Shown: in pieces, positions 7,383 to 20,839 of the stretch | Layout of the letters: each line of letters begins with the position of its first letter | Numbering within the stretch: the first letter of the stretch is position 1 | Assembly (NCBI GenBank): GCA_902478645.1 | Contig: CABSLV010000007.1 | Span: forward strand, 6,999 to 70,998 | DNA from: an uncultured Flavobacteriales bacterium | GTDB taxonomy: Bacteria > Bacteroidota > Bacteroidia > Flavobacteriales > UBA1820 | Length of the DNA stretch: 64,000 bases | Reading direction: 5' to 3' | Notes under the pieces: model-generated | Seen by the model: the letters and a program-made list of their open reading frames with translations, nothing else | Told to the model about the DNA's origin: nothing | Database searches by the model: none | Program-made: the position numbers and the translations under genes

Positions 7383-8948
7383 TCACGCCTCGGGCTGATG
7401 CGCAGGGCGCAACAGGTCGTTTACCGTCTTGACCGGGTTGAAGGTCTCCACAGGCACCTCGACGAAAACGGTCGTCCAGCGGCTCATCGCGCCGTTCCAC
7501 AGCCCCGGGCGTTCCAAAGCCTTGATCTCCCGCCCTTCGAGGCTCTTGTGGGAGATAAAGCCCGTCTGCGGATCGACGTAGCGGGACAAGTCGTAGCGAC
7601 AGCCTTGACGGTCCTTCAGGGCACAGACCAGATCGACCGGATTGAAATGGGTCGAAGCCTCGAAGATGCGGCGTTTTTCAGGATCGGACAGGTCGATCTG
7701 CGCGCTTTCCACCACCTGCAAGGTCTGTTCGCCACCGGATCCCCGCACCCAGAAGGGGCCTCCCCCCGGTTCGCCTTCGTTGATCACCATCCCGCATACG
7801 CGGATCGGGCGATCGAGCACCTGGAGCAGGCAGGCTTTTCTCTGGTCGGAAGTGCCGTCGAAATAGGCCGGAGGCAGCTTGTAGCACAGTTTTTCCTGAA
7901 CAAAATCCTCGGCACGGGACAGGTTTTCCTCGGAGGTCTCGAACTCGAAGGCCGAGAGATACTCCTGCACCTGCTGTTGGAGTTCGAGCAGGTATCCGCC
8001 CAAAGCCTGTTTGTAGAGCACCGTAGGCTCTTTCAGATGGTCGGGCACCACGTTGTCGATGTTCTTGATGAAGACTACGTCGGCATCCACCTCGCCCAGG
8101 TTTTTGATCAGGGCACCGTGCCCGCCCGGACGGAAGACCAGCCGTCCCTGTGCGTCGCGCACCGGGCGATTGTCCGCATCGACGGCAATGGTATCGGTCG
8201 AGGGACTCTGTACGGAAAATTCGGCCTCGACACTTACATGGTGCGTGCGTTCGGCTTCGGGCGAAACGGAACGCAACAAGGCTTCGAAGAGCGGCTGGTG
8301 CTCGGGCGAAACGGTAAAGTGCAGGCGTACTTTCCGCGAAGCGCCCACCGCGTATTCCACCCCTTCGGCCAGATGCTCCTCGGCGGCTTTGCGCACTTTG
8401 TGCGGATACCGGTGGAAGGAGACCAGTCCTTTGGGCAACTGCCCGTAACCCAGCCCTTCGGTGGTGAGGACCTTGCGTACGATGTCGGCATAGTCCCCCC
8501 GGGCCAGGCGTTTTTCGAGGTCGTCCCCGCCAGCGGCATAGACAGCGGCCAACTCGTCGAAGAATGCAAACCGGCGGATGTTTTCAAAGAACTTGGCCAC
8601 CCCGGACAGCTTGCGCTGCTCGACGAACTGCTCGAACGAAAGCCCGCTGGCGGGGTACTCTTCCAGAAAGACGAAAAGGTCCTTGAACATGCGGGTGGCG
8701 GCTCCGCTGGCCGGAACGAATTTCAATACGTCCAAGCGGGGCGAGCGTTCGGCGTAGAGACTGCGGTAATGCTCGGCTTGAGCGGCATCCATCCGTACGA
8801 TACCGTCCCCGACGGTAGCCGGCGCGGTGATGTCCAACGCAGGGAATCCTTGGCGGAAACATTCCACCTGGCGTTCTACCTCCTGGGGAGTGATGCCCTT
8901 CTCCTGCAACTGTTCGAGATCCTGCTCGGTAAGTAAATCCATGTTCAT
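7383..8948 (-). CDS. DUF4301-family protein, possible sugar nucleotidyltransferase
   Basis: A 521-residue protein of the Bacteroidetes family DUF4301. Residues about 75-90 read LKFVPASGAATRMFKDL, which resembles the nucleotide-binding glycine-rich loop of UDP-sugar pyrophosphorylases. Further on are RPGGHGALIKNLGEVDADVVFIKNIDNVV and the CGMVINEGEPGGGPFWV segment, also reminiscent of uridylyltransferase cores. The biochemical function is unproven; nucleotidyl transfer to a sugar phosphate is my inference. The neighbour upstream is glycogen synthase, which makes a role in sugar activation plausible. Two in-frame ATGs (8946-8948 and 8940-8942) are available as starts. Confidence 0.75.
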   Translation of the reverse strand: MNMDLLTEQDLEQLQEKGITPQEVERQVECFRQGFPALDITAPATVGDGIVRMDAAQAEHYRSLYAERSPRLDVLKFVPASGAATRMFKDLFVFLEEYPASGLSFEQFVEQRKLSGVAKFFENIRRFAFFDELAAVYAAGGDDLEKRLARGDYADIVRKVLTTEGLGYGQLPKGLVSFHRYPHKVRKAAEEHLAEGVEYAVGASRKVRLHFTVSPEHQPLFEALLRSVSPEAERTHHVSVEAEFSVQSPSTDTIAVDADNRPVRDAQGRLVFRPGGHGALIKNLGEVDADVVFIKNIDNVVPDHLKEPTVLYKQALGGYLLELQQQVQEYLSAFEFETSEENLSRAEDFVQEKLCYKLPPAYFDGTSDQRKACLLQVLDRPIRVCGMVINEGEPGGGPFWVRGSGGEQTLQVVESAQIDLSDPEKRRIFEASTHFNPVDLVCALKDRQGCRYDLSRYVDPQTGFISHKSLEGREIKALERPGLWNGAMSRWTTVFVEVPVETFNPVKTVNDLLRPAHQPEA

Positions 8949-8976
8949 ACGTTTTTTCAGTCGTTTTCTCCCATTA

Positions 8977-8999
8977 CGCGGGGATACGAACTCCCCGCG
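8977..8999 (-). terminator. GC-rich hairpin after glycogen synthase
   Basis: The arms cgcgggga and tccccgcg (8 bp) flank a 7-nt loop just downstream of the glycogen synthase stop. There is no clear U-tract on the minus strand, so it may be a 3'-end stabiliser and not a true terminator. Confidence 0.35.
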
Positions 9000-9008
9000 C
9001 GGAAGGAT

Positions 9009-10835
9009 TTATTTTATTTTCCCTTTTTCCACGCCGCAGATGTGGTCGTAGATGTCGAAGTAGTAACGGATGAGGTTTTTCCAGTCGAATTCCACCGAAA
9101 AATCCTCGGCTCCGCTGCGCAAAAGCAGGCGTTCGCGCGGGATGGAGGTGGCGAAACGCAACATGTAGTTGGCCAGGTCTTCGGCTGCCTGACCGAACGA
9201 GTGGTTCTTGCGGTGGAGGACCTTGATGCCCCGGGATTCGTCGCCCGAGGTAAAATTTTCCACATAATCGCCAAACCCGGCCAGATCCGAGGTAACGGCC
9301 GGTACGCCGCTGGCTATGCTCTCGCAAGGAGTATAACCCCAGGGTTCGTAATAGCTGGGGAATACGCCCAGGTGGCATCCGCGGACAAACTCGCTGTACT
9401 CCATCCCGAAGAGCGGGTTGTCCGGCGAGATGAACGCCGGATGATATACGATCTTCACCCGGTCTTCCTTTTTGTTCACCAGCCCCGAGGAGCGTAGGAA
9501 GTTCAGGATGTCGTCCTTGTAGTCGTCCACGATATTGTGCGTAACCACCGGCGGAAGGGTATTGGTCTTCCAGGACTGCAGGGTGCGTTTGATCCGGAAA
9601 CGGATCGTCTCGTTCACAAAGTCGTTCATGTCGGGAAGGTCCGTTCCCCGGGCATGGGAGGCCAGGTAGTTGAACAGGTCTTCGCCCATCTGCGCGCCGA
9701 GCCCCTGGGTCGTCTTGCGCAACTCCTCCATCACCCCACGGGCATTGAGCACGTCGGGATTGATGCTGTGCACCGGCCGGTTGGTGATGAAGAACATCAC
9801 TACCGTGATGTCCGAACCGATCATCTTGAGTTTGTAATTCAACTGGGCGAGGGCTTCGAGGGTCAAGTCGAAACCTTTGTTCTTGTATTCGTAACGCCCC
9901 GAAGTAAAGAAATACAGAGTGCGGGACAGATCGAAGGAATACGAACCGAAGAAATGCCCGCGGATGAACTGGTGGATCCTGGACTTGAGCTCCTGATGGA
10001 GGATCTCGACCTTGTAGAACGAGGAAAACTTATTGATATTCAGTCCATTTGGCGTAATATGCCCGGGTTTTCTCCCCAGCAGGTATTCGCATTCGGGGTC
10101 CATCACCCGGCTGACGGTCGAGAAGGCATCGGCCGATCCGGCGGCTGCGCGTTCCAACTGGACCTCGGTGAGAATGTTGAAATACACCGCTTCCTTGTGC
10201 CAATCCACATAGGGCAAACGCGCGTAGTAATCGGGATCGTTGAACGCCAGATAACGCCCCAGCAGGGTGGCATGCGTGGTGAACACCGTCTTGTATGGCA
10301 TCCTTTCGCTGCGGATAAAGGGCAAGGGCACCCCGGCCATCCATTCGTGGAACTGGAGCATTACCGGATTGTTGAAGTACGATTTCTTCGCCGCCAATTT
10401 CTTGAAGAACGTATAAACCGCATACCCGAACGAGATCACGTCCGATGCCAAAGGCGAAGCACTGCCCGAATCGACTCCATGATCCTTCCACAGATAGTAG
10501 CGGAAATCGCCGCTGCGTTCGGCCAATCCGGCGGTATTGAACAGGATGGTCTTGGGTTTTCCGGTGATCAGCCATGTGCCGTAATGCACGTCGAAACCTT
10601 CATCCCACATCTCCCGGATAGTCTGCCCCACTTCGTCGTCCGGCAGGTCGTTGTACTCGAATTCGGCGCGGGCTTTCTCCGAGAAAGGCCCGATGGCATG
10701 GTAATTGTCCGTAAAGTATTCGGAAACCGACGGCATCTTCGAACGGAGAACCGTGTAGATACCTCCTACCTGATTGCACACCTCCCACGCTATTTCAAAC
10801 AGCTTACGGGAATCCTTGGCCTGTAATTTCTGCAT
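9009..10835 (-). CDS. Glycogen synthase, GT3 family (eukaryote-type)
   Basis: A 608-residue glycosyltransferase that extends alpha-1,4-glucan from a nucleotide-glucose donor in the cytosol. It starts MQKLQAKDSRKLFEIAWEVCNQVGGIYTVLRSK, the donor-loop signature of the animal/fungal GYS family and not of bacterial GlgA. Other GT3 marks are LLGRYLAFNDPDYY, VTHNIVDDYKDDILNFLR and the C-terminal YYEPWGYTPCESIASGVPAVTSD with the E-x7-E catalytic pair. It is shorter than eukaryotic GYS (about 700), lacking the phospho-regulated tails. GT3 synthases are known in Bacteroidetes. No glycogen branching or debranching gene is in the window. Confidence 0.93.
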   Translation of the reverse strand: MQKLQAKDSRKLFEIAWEVCNQVGGIYTVLRSKMPSVSEYFTDNYHAIGPFSEKARAEFEYNDLPDDEVGQTIREMWDEGFDVHYGTWLITGKPKTILFNTAGLAERSGDFRYYLWKDHGVDSGSASPLASDVISFGYAVYTFFKKLAAKKSYFNNPVMLQFHEWMAGVPLPFIRSERMPYKTVFTTHATLLGRYLAFNDPDYYARLPYVDWHKEAVYFNILTEVQLERAAAGSADAFSTVSRVMDPECEYLLGRKPGHITPNGLNINKFSSFYKVEILHQELKSRIHQFIRGHFFGSYSFDLSRTLYFFTSGRYEYKNKGFDLTLEALAQLNYKLKMIGSDITVVMFFITNRPVHSINPDVLNARGVMEELRKTTQGLGAQMGEDLFNYLASHARGTDLPDMNDFVNETIRFRIKRTLQSWKTNTLPPVVTHNIVDDYKDDILNFLRSSGLVNKKEDRVKIVYHPAFISPDNPLFGMEYSEFVRGCHLGVFPSYYEPWGYTPCESIASGVPAVTSDLAGFGDYVENFTSGDESRGIKVLHRKNHSFGQAAEDLANYMLRFATSIPRERLLLRSGAEDFSVEFDWKNLIRYYFDIYDHICGVEKGKIK

Positions 10836-11067
10836 AGTTCGTCGCGTTTTTTAGTAGCACGGGCGCCCCTGCTGCCGGCTCCGGCCGCCCGGAAAATAAC
10901 AAGAAATACCGGCTGGTTAAATATCCGAATTTTTTGCAAACCGTGTACACCCCGGGCAATATTTTTCGGTGATGTCTCTAGCGGATATTGCCTGCAGCGG
11001 ACGCCTTTCCTACCCCCCGGGAAGCCCTCCTTTCCTTATATGTGCGAAACAGAGTGCATTCAAAAAC
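10836..11067. other. Intergenic region between glycogen synthase and asnB terminator
   Basis: Includes a GC-rich inverted segment near 10870-10895 and A/T-rich stretches around 10910-10960 that probably hold the glycogen synthase promoter on the minus strand. I found no clean TAnnTTTG element and no convincing small gene. Confidence 0.4.
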
Positions 11068-11110
11068 GTGCGGGCAAGCGTTCGGCCGGAGGCCGGACGC
11101 TTGCCCGCAC
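11068..11110 (-). terminator. Rho-independent terminator of gltB-gltD-asnB
   Basis: Arms 11068-11087 and 11091-11110 form a 20-bp stem with one G-U pair and a 3-nt loop. On the minus strand it is followed by GTTTTTG. It lies 28 bp after the asnB stop. Confidence 0.9.
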
Positions 11111-11138
11111 AATAGAAAAGAGAAAGAGTCGGACGGAC

Positions 11139-12806
11139 TCAATACGCGTTGTCGTGAACCCCCTTCACGGCACGGCCGCTCGGGTCGTTCAGGTTGCGGA
11201 ACGATTCGTCCCAAGCCAAGGCTTCCGCCGTGGAACAAGCCACCGAAGGCACCGAAGGCACGGTCAATGCCGCACTGCCGCTGGGGAAATGCTCCTCGAA
11301 AATGCTGCGGTAGAAGTACTCCTCCTTGTTGCGGGGCGGATTGACCGGAAAACGCCGGGCTGCCGAAGCCATCTGCTGGTCGGAGACCTGCGACGTAGCG
11401 ATCGCCTTGAGCGAATCGATCCAGTTGTATCCCACGCCGTCGGAGAACTGCTCCTTCTGCCGCCATACCACCTCGCGGGGCAGCATATCCTCGAAAGCCT
11501 CGCGGAGGATCTTCTTTTCGATCGTCTTTCCGGGAGCCATCTTCGCCGCAGGGTTCAACCGCATGGCCACGTCCAGGAATTCCTTGTCCAGGAAAGGCAC
11601 GCGCCCCTCCACGCCCCACGCCGCCAGGCTCTTGTTGGCCCGCAGACAGTCGTAGAGGTACAGCTTGCCGATCTTGCGCACCGTCTCCTCGTGGAAAGCC
11701 CGGGCGTCGGGCGCCTTGTGGAAATACAGATAACCGCCGAACACCTCATCCGCACCCTCGCCGCTGAGCACCATCTTGATCCCCATGCTCTTGATCACGC
11801 GGGCCAGGAGGTACATCGGGGTCGAAGCGCGCACGGTGGTTACGTCGTACGTCTCGATGAAGTAGATCACATCGCGGATCGCATCGAGCCCCTCCTGCAC
11901 CGTGTAGTGGATCTCATGATGCACCGTTCCGATGTGTTCGGCCACCTTTCTGGCTGCGGCCAGATCCGGAGCCCCTTTCAGCCCCACGGCAAACGAGTGG
12001 AGCTGCGGCCACCACGCCTCGGTGCGGCCTTCGTTTTCGATACGCTTGGAGGCGTATTTCTTGGCTACCGCCGAAATGATGGACGAGTCCAGTCCCCCCG
12101 AAAGCAGCACTCCGTACGGCACGTCGCTCATCAGTTGCCGGCGGACCGCCTCTTCGAGTGCGTGGCGAAGGCTTGCCACATCGGCCGGGTTGTCCTTCAC
12201 GTTGTCGTACTCCATCCAATCGCGGCGATACCAGCGGGTCATTTTCCCTTCCCGGCTCCAATAGTAATGTCCCGGGAGGAAGACTTCGTACTCGTCGGCA
12301 AAACCTTCCAGACCCTTGAGTTCCGAGCAGACCATCACATGCCCTTCGCGGTCGCGGCCGATGTACAGGGGGATCACCCCGATGGGGTCGCGGGCAATGA
12401 GGTATTCGTCCTTTTCCTTGTCGTAAAGGGCAAAAGCATAGATCCCGTTGAGGTCTTCCAGGAAGTTGATGCCCTTTTCCCGGTAGAGCGCCAGGATCAC
12501 CTCGCAGTCCGAGCCGGTCTGGAACTCGTATTTTCCCTTCAACTGCTCGCGCAATTCGCGGTGGTTGTAGATCTCTCCGTTCACGCACAGCACCTGTGCC
12601 CCGTCGGGGCTGATCAGGGGCTGTCCGCCGGAAGCCGGGTCCACGATCGAAAGGCGCTCGTGAGCCAATACGGCCGAACCGCCGCAGTAGATACCGCTCC
12701 AATCCGGTCCGCGATGGCGGATGGTTTTACTCATCTGCAGGGCCTTGCTGCGCATGGATTCCGCTTGCCCTGTCTGAATATTGAAAATGGCTGTAATTCC
12801 GCACAT
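11139..12806 (-). CDS. asnB: Asparagine synthase B (glutamine-hydrolysing)
   Basis: A 555-residue enzyme converting aspartate, glutamine and ATP to asparagine. The N-terminus MCGITAIFNIQTGQ exposes the catalytic Cys2 of a class II glutamine amidotransferase after Met removal. The glutaminase domain spans about 1-200 (RHRGPDWSGI, LAHERLSIVDP, NGEIYNH). The synthetase domain carries the PP-loop ATP motif VLLSGGLDSSIISA (about 236-249) and MVLSGEGADEVFGGYLYF. Length matches E. coli AsnB (554). It is last in the operon after gltB and gltD (33-bp gap to gltD) and is followed by a strong terminator. Because GltBD and AsnB both consume glutamine, co-expression couples glutamate and asparagine supply. 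Confidence 0.97.
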   Translation of the reverse strand: MCGITAIFNIQTGQAESMRSKALQMSKTIRHRGPDWSGIYCGGSAVLAHERLSIVDPASGGQPLISPDGAQVLCVNGEIYNHRELREQLKGKYEFQTGSDCEVILALYREKGINFLEDLNGIYAFALYDKEKDEYLIARDPIGVIPLYIGRDREGHVMVCSELKGLEGFADEYEVFLPGHYYWSREGKMTRWYRRDWMEYDNVKDNPADVASLRHALEEAVRRQLMSDVPYGVLLSGGLDSSIISAVAKKYASKRIENEGRTEAWWPQLHSFAVGLKGAPDLAAARKVAEHIGTVHHEIHYTVQEGLDAIRDVIYFIETYDVTTVRASTPMYLLARVIKSMGIKMVLSGEGADEVFGGYLYFHKAPDARAFHEETVRKIGKLYLYDCLRANKSLAAWGVEGRVPFLDKEFLDVAMRLNPAAKMAPGKTIEKKILREAFEDMLPREVVWRQKEQFSDGVGYNWIDSLKAIATSQVSDQQMASAARRFPVNPPRNKEEYFYRSIFEEHFPSGSAALTVPSVPSVACSTAEALAWDESFRNLNDPSGRAVKGVHDNAY

Positions 12807-12839
12807 GGTGTTTGAAAGAGTGTTTTGCGTTGCGTATTC

Positions 12840-14273
12840 TTATCGTTCGTGTTGTTTTTTCAGATAACGGTCGATCTCCCGGGCCGCTTTTTGGCCCGAA
12901 GCCATCGCCCGCACCACCAGCGAAGCGCCGCTGACGGCATCGCCCGCCGCGAACACCTTGTCCGTACCGGTGAAAAGCGAGGCATCCACCGCAATGTTGC
13001 CCCGGGCGTCCGTAGCCAGGGAGAGCTGTGAAACCGGACCGTCCTGACGGGGCGAAACGAAGCCCATGGCCAAAAAGACCAGATCGGCAGGGATCACTTC
13101 CGTCTTTCCCGTTTTTTTCATCTGCGGCCGTCCGCCCTGCGCAGGGGTTTCCCAGACGACCTGTTCGACCTCCACTCCGACGAGTTTTCCTTCTTGCCCG
13201 ACAAAACGGTTGGTAGCCAAACTCCAACGGCGGGTACATCCCTCCTCGTGGCTGCTGGAGGTCTTGAGTACCTGCGGATACATGGGCCAGGGGGTTTGCG
13301 GATTGTAGCCCTGCGGGGGAGCCGGCATGATCTCGATCTGGGTAATGCTCTTGGCACCATGGCGTACAGCCGTCCCCACGCAATCCGAACCGGTATCCCC
13401 ACCGCCGATCACCACCACGTGCTTGCCCCGGGCGTCGATCCGTTTCTCGGATGGCAGGTCGATGCCTTGCAGTACCCGGTTCTGCATGCCGAGCAATTCC
13501 AAGGCGAAATGCACACCCGGAAGTTCCCGTCCCGGCACCGGCAGGTCACGCGGCACTTCGGCACCGATGGCCAGGCATACCGCATCGTATTCGTCGATGA
13601 GCGCCTCCATCGGGATATCTTTTCCCACGGCCGCCCCGGTCTTGAACACGATGCCTTCCTGCTCCATCAGGCGGATGCGGCGGTCGATGATCTTCTTGCT
13701 CAACTTGAAGTTCGGTATCCCGAAGCGCAGCAGTCCTCCGGGCAGTTCGTCCTTTTCATACACCGTAACGGTGTATCCCTTGCGGTTCAAGCGGTTGGCA
13801 GCCGCCAGTCCGGCCGGTCCGCTGCCCACCACCGCTACCTTCAGGCCGTTGCGCACCGGCTCGACCGGCTTGACATAGCCCTCGCGGAAAGCTGCCTCGG
13901 CAATGGCCGCTTCGTTTTCGCGGATGGTAACCGGTTCGTCGGCCGAGAGTTTGAGCACGCAGCTCTTCTCGCACAGCGCCGGACAGATGCGTCCGGTGAA
14001 CTCCGGAAAATCGCAGGTCTGTTCCAGGATGCGGTAAGCCTCCTCGATACGCCCCCGGTAGAGCAAATCCTGCCATTCGGGCTGACGGTTGCCCACCGGG
14101 CAGGCCCAGTGGCAAAAAGGAACTCCACAGTCCATGCAGCGCGAAGCTTGCGTACGGCGGTCGGAGGTATTGAGGGTCTGTTCGACTTCGCTGTAATCGT
14201 GTATGCGGTCGTGTACCGGACGGTAACCTGCTTCGAGACGGTGCACGGTCAGAAATGCTTTCGGATCTCCCAT
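12840..14273 (-). CDS. gltD: Glutamate synthase, small subunit
   Basis: A 477-residue flavoprotein that passes electrons from NAD(P)H to GltB for glutamate formation. The N-terminal Fe-S region has CMDCGVPFCHWACP (about 42-55) and CPALCEKSC (about 97-105). FAD binding is at VAVVGSGPAGLAAANRL and NAD(P) binding at VVVIGGGDTGSDCVGTAVR; the C-terminal FAD motif is VFAAGDAVSGASLVVRAM. Length is normal. It lies 51 bp after gltB and 33 bp before asnB, in the operon expected to start at the leader around 19060. Confidence 0.97.
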   Translation of the reverse strand: MGDPKAFLTVHRLEAGYRPVHDRIHDYSEVEQTLNTSDRRTQASRCMDCGVPFCHWACPVGNRQPEWQDLLYRGRIEEAYRILEQTCDFPEFTGRICPALCEKSCVLKLSADEPVTIRENEAAIAEAAFREGYVKPVEPVRNGLKVAVVGSGPAGLAAANRLNRKGYTVTVYEKDELPGGLLRFGIPNFKLSKKIIDRRIRLMEQEGIVFKTGAAVGKDIPMEALIDEYDAVCLAIGAEVPRDLPVPGRELPGVHFALELLGMQNRVLQGIDLPSEKRIDARGKHVVVIGGGDTGSDCVGTAVRHGAKSITQIEIMPAPPQGYNPQTPWPMYPQVLKTSSSHEEGCTRRWSLATNRFVGQEGKLVGVEVEQVVWETPAQGGRPQMKKTGKTEVIPADLVFLAMGFVSPRQDGPVSQLSLATDARGNIAVDASLFTGTDKVFAAGDAVSGASLVVRAMASGQKAAREIDRYLKKQHER

Positions 14274-14324
14274 ATTTTCGGATGATGTTGTCTAGATTCG
14301 TTTTTCCCTTTTAATTTGTCTGGA

Positions 14325-18836
<4,512 letters not shown>

Positions 18837-18908
18837 GTCTTCAAAATCTTTTATAACCACACACTCTGAGATTGATGTTTTTCCCCTCGGGAGGCAAAAC
18901 CCCGAAAA

Positions 18909-18946
18909 GAGAAAATGCCTGCCGCAAGTGCGGCAGGCATTTTCTC
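18909..18946 (-). terminator. Terminator hairpin inside the gltB leader (putative attenuator)
   Basis: The 17-bp perfect arms gagaaaatgcctgccgc (18909-18925) and gcggcaggcattttctc (18930-18946) close on a 4-nt loop. On the minus strand they are followed by TTTTC. No gene ends upstream on this strand: the only neighbour, asnS, points away. A terminator here can therefore act only within the gltB leader. A 7-nt segment TGTTCAT (18950-18956), just before the 5' arm, is complementary to ATGAACA at 19012-19018 in the leader peptide. Confidence 0.8.
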
Positions 18947-18967
18947 CAAATGAACACGAACCACAAC

Positions 18968-19042
18968 TTACGGCCGGGCGTCCGGGACGGACTTCCTGGT
19001 GGAATTATTGTTGTTCATAATATTCATTGTGGAGGTTTTCAT
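18968..19042 (-). CDS. Asn-rich leader peptide upstream of gltB (putative attenuation peptide)
   Basis: The minus strand from ATG 19040-19042 to TAA 18968-18970 encodes 24 residues beginning MKTSTMNIMNNNNS, with five Asn codons among positions 7-13, four of them consecutive. It follows a TACATTTG promoter element by about 23 bp and a purine-rich AAGGAA ribosome-binding region. A terminator-type hairpin begins 21 bp after its stop. This is the arrangement of amino-acid attenuators (trp, his, leu leaders), and the operon downstream ends in asparagine synthase. The coding assignment is inferred from sequence alone, and inner ATGs (19027, 19018) are alternative starts. Confidence 0.7.
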   Translation of the reverse strand: MKTSTMNIMNNNNSTRKSVPDARP

Positions 19043-19065
19043 TTCCTTCGTTGTTGAACCGGCAA

Positions 19066-19073
19066 CAAATGTA
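19066..19073 (-). promoter_or_regulatory. -7 element of the gltB-gltD-asnB promoter
   Basis: Minus-strand TACATTTG is a perfect TAnnTTTG. A TTTT sits 21 bp upstream in place of the usual TTTG. Transcription would start near 19058, just before the leader peptide ATG. Confidence 0.75.
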
Positions 19074-19199
19074 CGGAAATATTGGAATGCGAGGAAAATT
19101 TTTTACAAAAAATCGACAACGAATCATTGTTTTGTGTTTTTTAACATAAAAAATTCATCCCTATCCGGCTGATTCCGCCCTATTTTCCCCGCCCGGGAG

Positions 19200-19230
19200 T
19201 ATGTTTTCCGGGAAAAAATCCTCAATTTTG
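19200..19230 (+). promoter_or_regulatory. Possible asnS promoter
   Basis: TATG (19200-19203), 19 bp, then CAATTTTG (19223-19230): each element is one mismatch from the Bacteroidetes -33/-7 consensus. It would give a leader of about 70 nt before asnS. A weak 5-bp hairpin (19243-19255) follows. Confidence 0.35.
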
Positions 19231-19305
19231 CGGAAGAAAAACAGCGCACACTGCGCGTTTTATACTTACATTGCCAACAAAACAAAGAGCAGAACGAAAA
19301 AAACC

Positions 19306-20733
19306 ATGAAACGCACCGAGGTAAAGGACATCCTCGCGGGAGGATACGTAGGAAAGCAGGTAAAGGTAATGGGATGGGCACGGACCTTCCGCAACGACCG
19401 GTTTATTGCCCTCAATGACGGATCGAACGTTCAAAACCTGCAATGCGTCGTGCCCGAAGGCCTGCTGACCCCTCAGCAGAAGATCTATGCCGGCACGTGC
19501 CTGGCCGTCGAAGGAACGGTAGTCGAGAGCCAGGGAAAAGGCCAGGCGTACGAGGTGCAAGCCACCGGCGTCGAGATCCTCGGCCAGGCCGATCCTGCCG
19601 AATATCCCCTGCAACCCAAAGCCCATTCGATGGAATTCCTCCGCGAAATCGCCCACCTGCGTGTACGCACCAACCTCTTCGGAGCGGTGATGCGCGTGCG
19701 CTCCGTTACGGCGCAGGCCGTCCACCGGTATTTCGCCTCGAAGGGTTTCTTTTACTTCAATGCCCCCATCATCACCGGCTCGGACTGCGAAGGTGCCGGC
19801 GAGATGTTCGGCGTATCGGTACTCTCCCACGACAACCCTCCGCGCCGCGAGGACGGCAAGACGGATTTCTCGAAAGACTTCTTCGGGCGGCAGACCAACC
19901 TGACGGTGTCCGGTCAGCTCGAAGCCGAAACCTATGCCCTGGCACTGGGCAAGGTGTACACCTTCGGGCCGACGTTCCGCGCCGAAAACTCCAACACTTC
20001 GCGCCACCTGGCCGAGTTCTGGATGATCGAACCCGAAGTGGCGTTCCTTGAACTGGAAGAAAACATGGACCTGGCCGAAGACTTCATCAAGAGCGTGATC
20101 CGCGACGTGATGGAACACTGCAAGGACGACCTGGCCTTCCTCGACGAGCGTTTCCTGAAGACCGAAAGCCAGAAACCCTCGTCCGAACGCTCGGAGATGG
20201 GGCTGCTCGAAAAATTGAACTTCGTACTGCAACACGATTTCCAGCGGGTAAGCTACACCGAGGCCATCGACATCCTGGCTTCGAGCAAACAAGCCAAAAA
20301 GAACAAATTCAAATTCCCCATCACCGGTTGGGGCATGGACCTGCAGAGCGAGCACGAACGCTACCTGGTGGAAAAACACTTCGGTCGTCCGGTCATCCTG
20401 TACGACTACCCGGCCGAGATCAAGGCTTTCTACATGCGGATGAACCCCGACGGGAAAACCGTCCGCGCCATGGACGTGCTGTTCCCCGGAATCGGCGAGA
20501 TCGTCGGCGGAAGCCAGCGTGAGGAGCGTCTGGATGTGCTCACCCAGCGCATGGAAGCCCTCGGCATGAACCAGAAGGAGCTCTGGTGGTACCTCGACAC
20601 CCGCCGCTTCGGCACCGCTCCCCACTCGGGATTCGGACTGGGCTTCGAACGCCTGGTACAGTTCGTTACCGGCATGAGCAACATCCGGGATGTCATCCCG
20701 TTCCCGCGCTATCCCCAGAACGCCGAATTCTGA
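19306..20733 (+). CDS. asnS: Asparaginyl-tRNA synthetase
   Basis: A 475-residue class II synthetase that charges tRNA-Asn. Starting at [18 protein letters not shown] (ATG 19306) gives the standard OB-fold anticodon-binding domain ([22 protein letters not shown]). The longer open frame upstream lacks family sequence and crosses the promoter. Catalytic motif 2 is [21 protein letters not shown] and motif 3 is [12 protein letters not shown]. Length matches bacterial AsnRS (about 465). It is divergent from gltB-gltD-asnB, so asparagine synthesis and asparagine charging share a control region. Confidence 0.97.
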   Translation: MKRTEVKDILAGGYVGKQVKVMGWARTFRNDRFIALNDGSNVQNLQCVVPEGLLTPQQKIYAGTCLAVEGTVVESQGKGQAYEVQATGVEILGQADPAEYPLQPKAHSMEFLREIAHLRVRTNLFGAVMRVRSVTAQAVHRYFASKGFFYFNAPIITGSDCEGAGEMFGVSVLSHDNPPRREDGKTDFSKDFFGRQTNLTVSGQLEAETYALALGKVYTFGPTFRAENSNTSRHLAEFWMIEPEVAFLELEENMDLAEDFIKSVIRDVMEHCKDDLAFLDERFLKTESQKPSSERSEMGLLEKLNFVLQHDFQRVSYTEAIDILASSKQAKKNKFKFPITGWGMDLQSEHERYLVEKHFGRPVILYDYPAEIKAFYMRMNPDGKTVRAMDVLFPGIGEIVGGSQREERLDVLTQRMEALGMNQKELWWYLDTRRFGTAPHSGFGLGFERLVQFVTGMSNIRDVIPFPRYPQNAEF

Positions 20734-20839
20734 TCGCAGCCCGCAAGAGGGCGGAAAGAAGGGGGAGGGAGAAGGAGCAGGAAGAAAAGAAGGGGCGGAA
20801 AGAAAAACAACCCTTGAACAAGAAAAATACCCGGCAGAT

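Noticed and set aside
6078..8936. A 952-codon plus-strand frame opposite three minus-strand genes
   Set aside because: It crosses two promoters, the hairpin at 7211-7264 and three well-supported genes, and its translation is not protein-like.
19243..19255. Small hairpin in the asnS leader as an attenuator or riboswitch
   Set aside because: Only a 5-bp stem with 3-nt loop and a short T-run; no leader peptide and no known riboswitch consensus.
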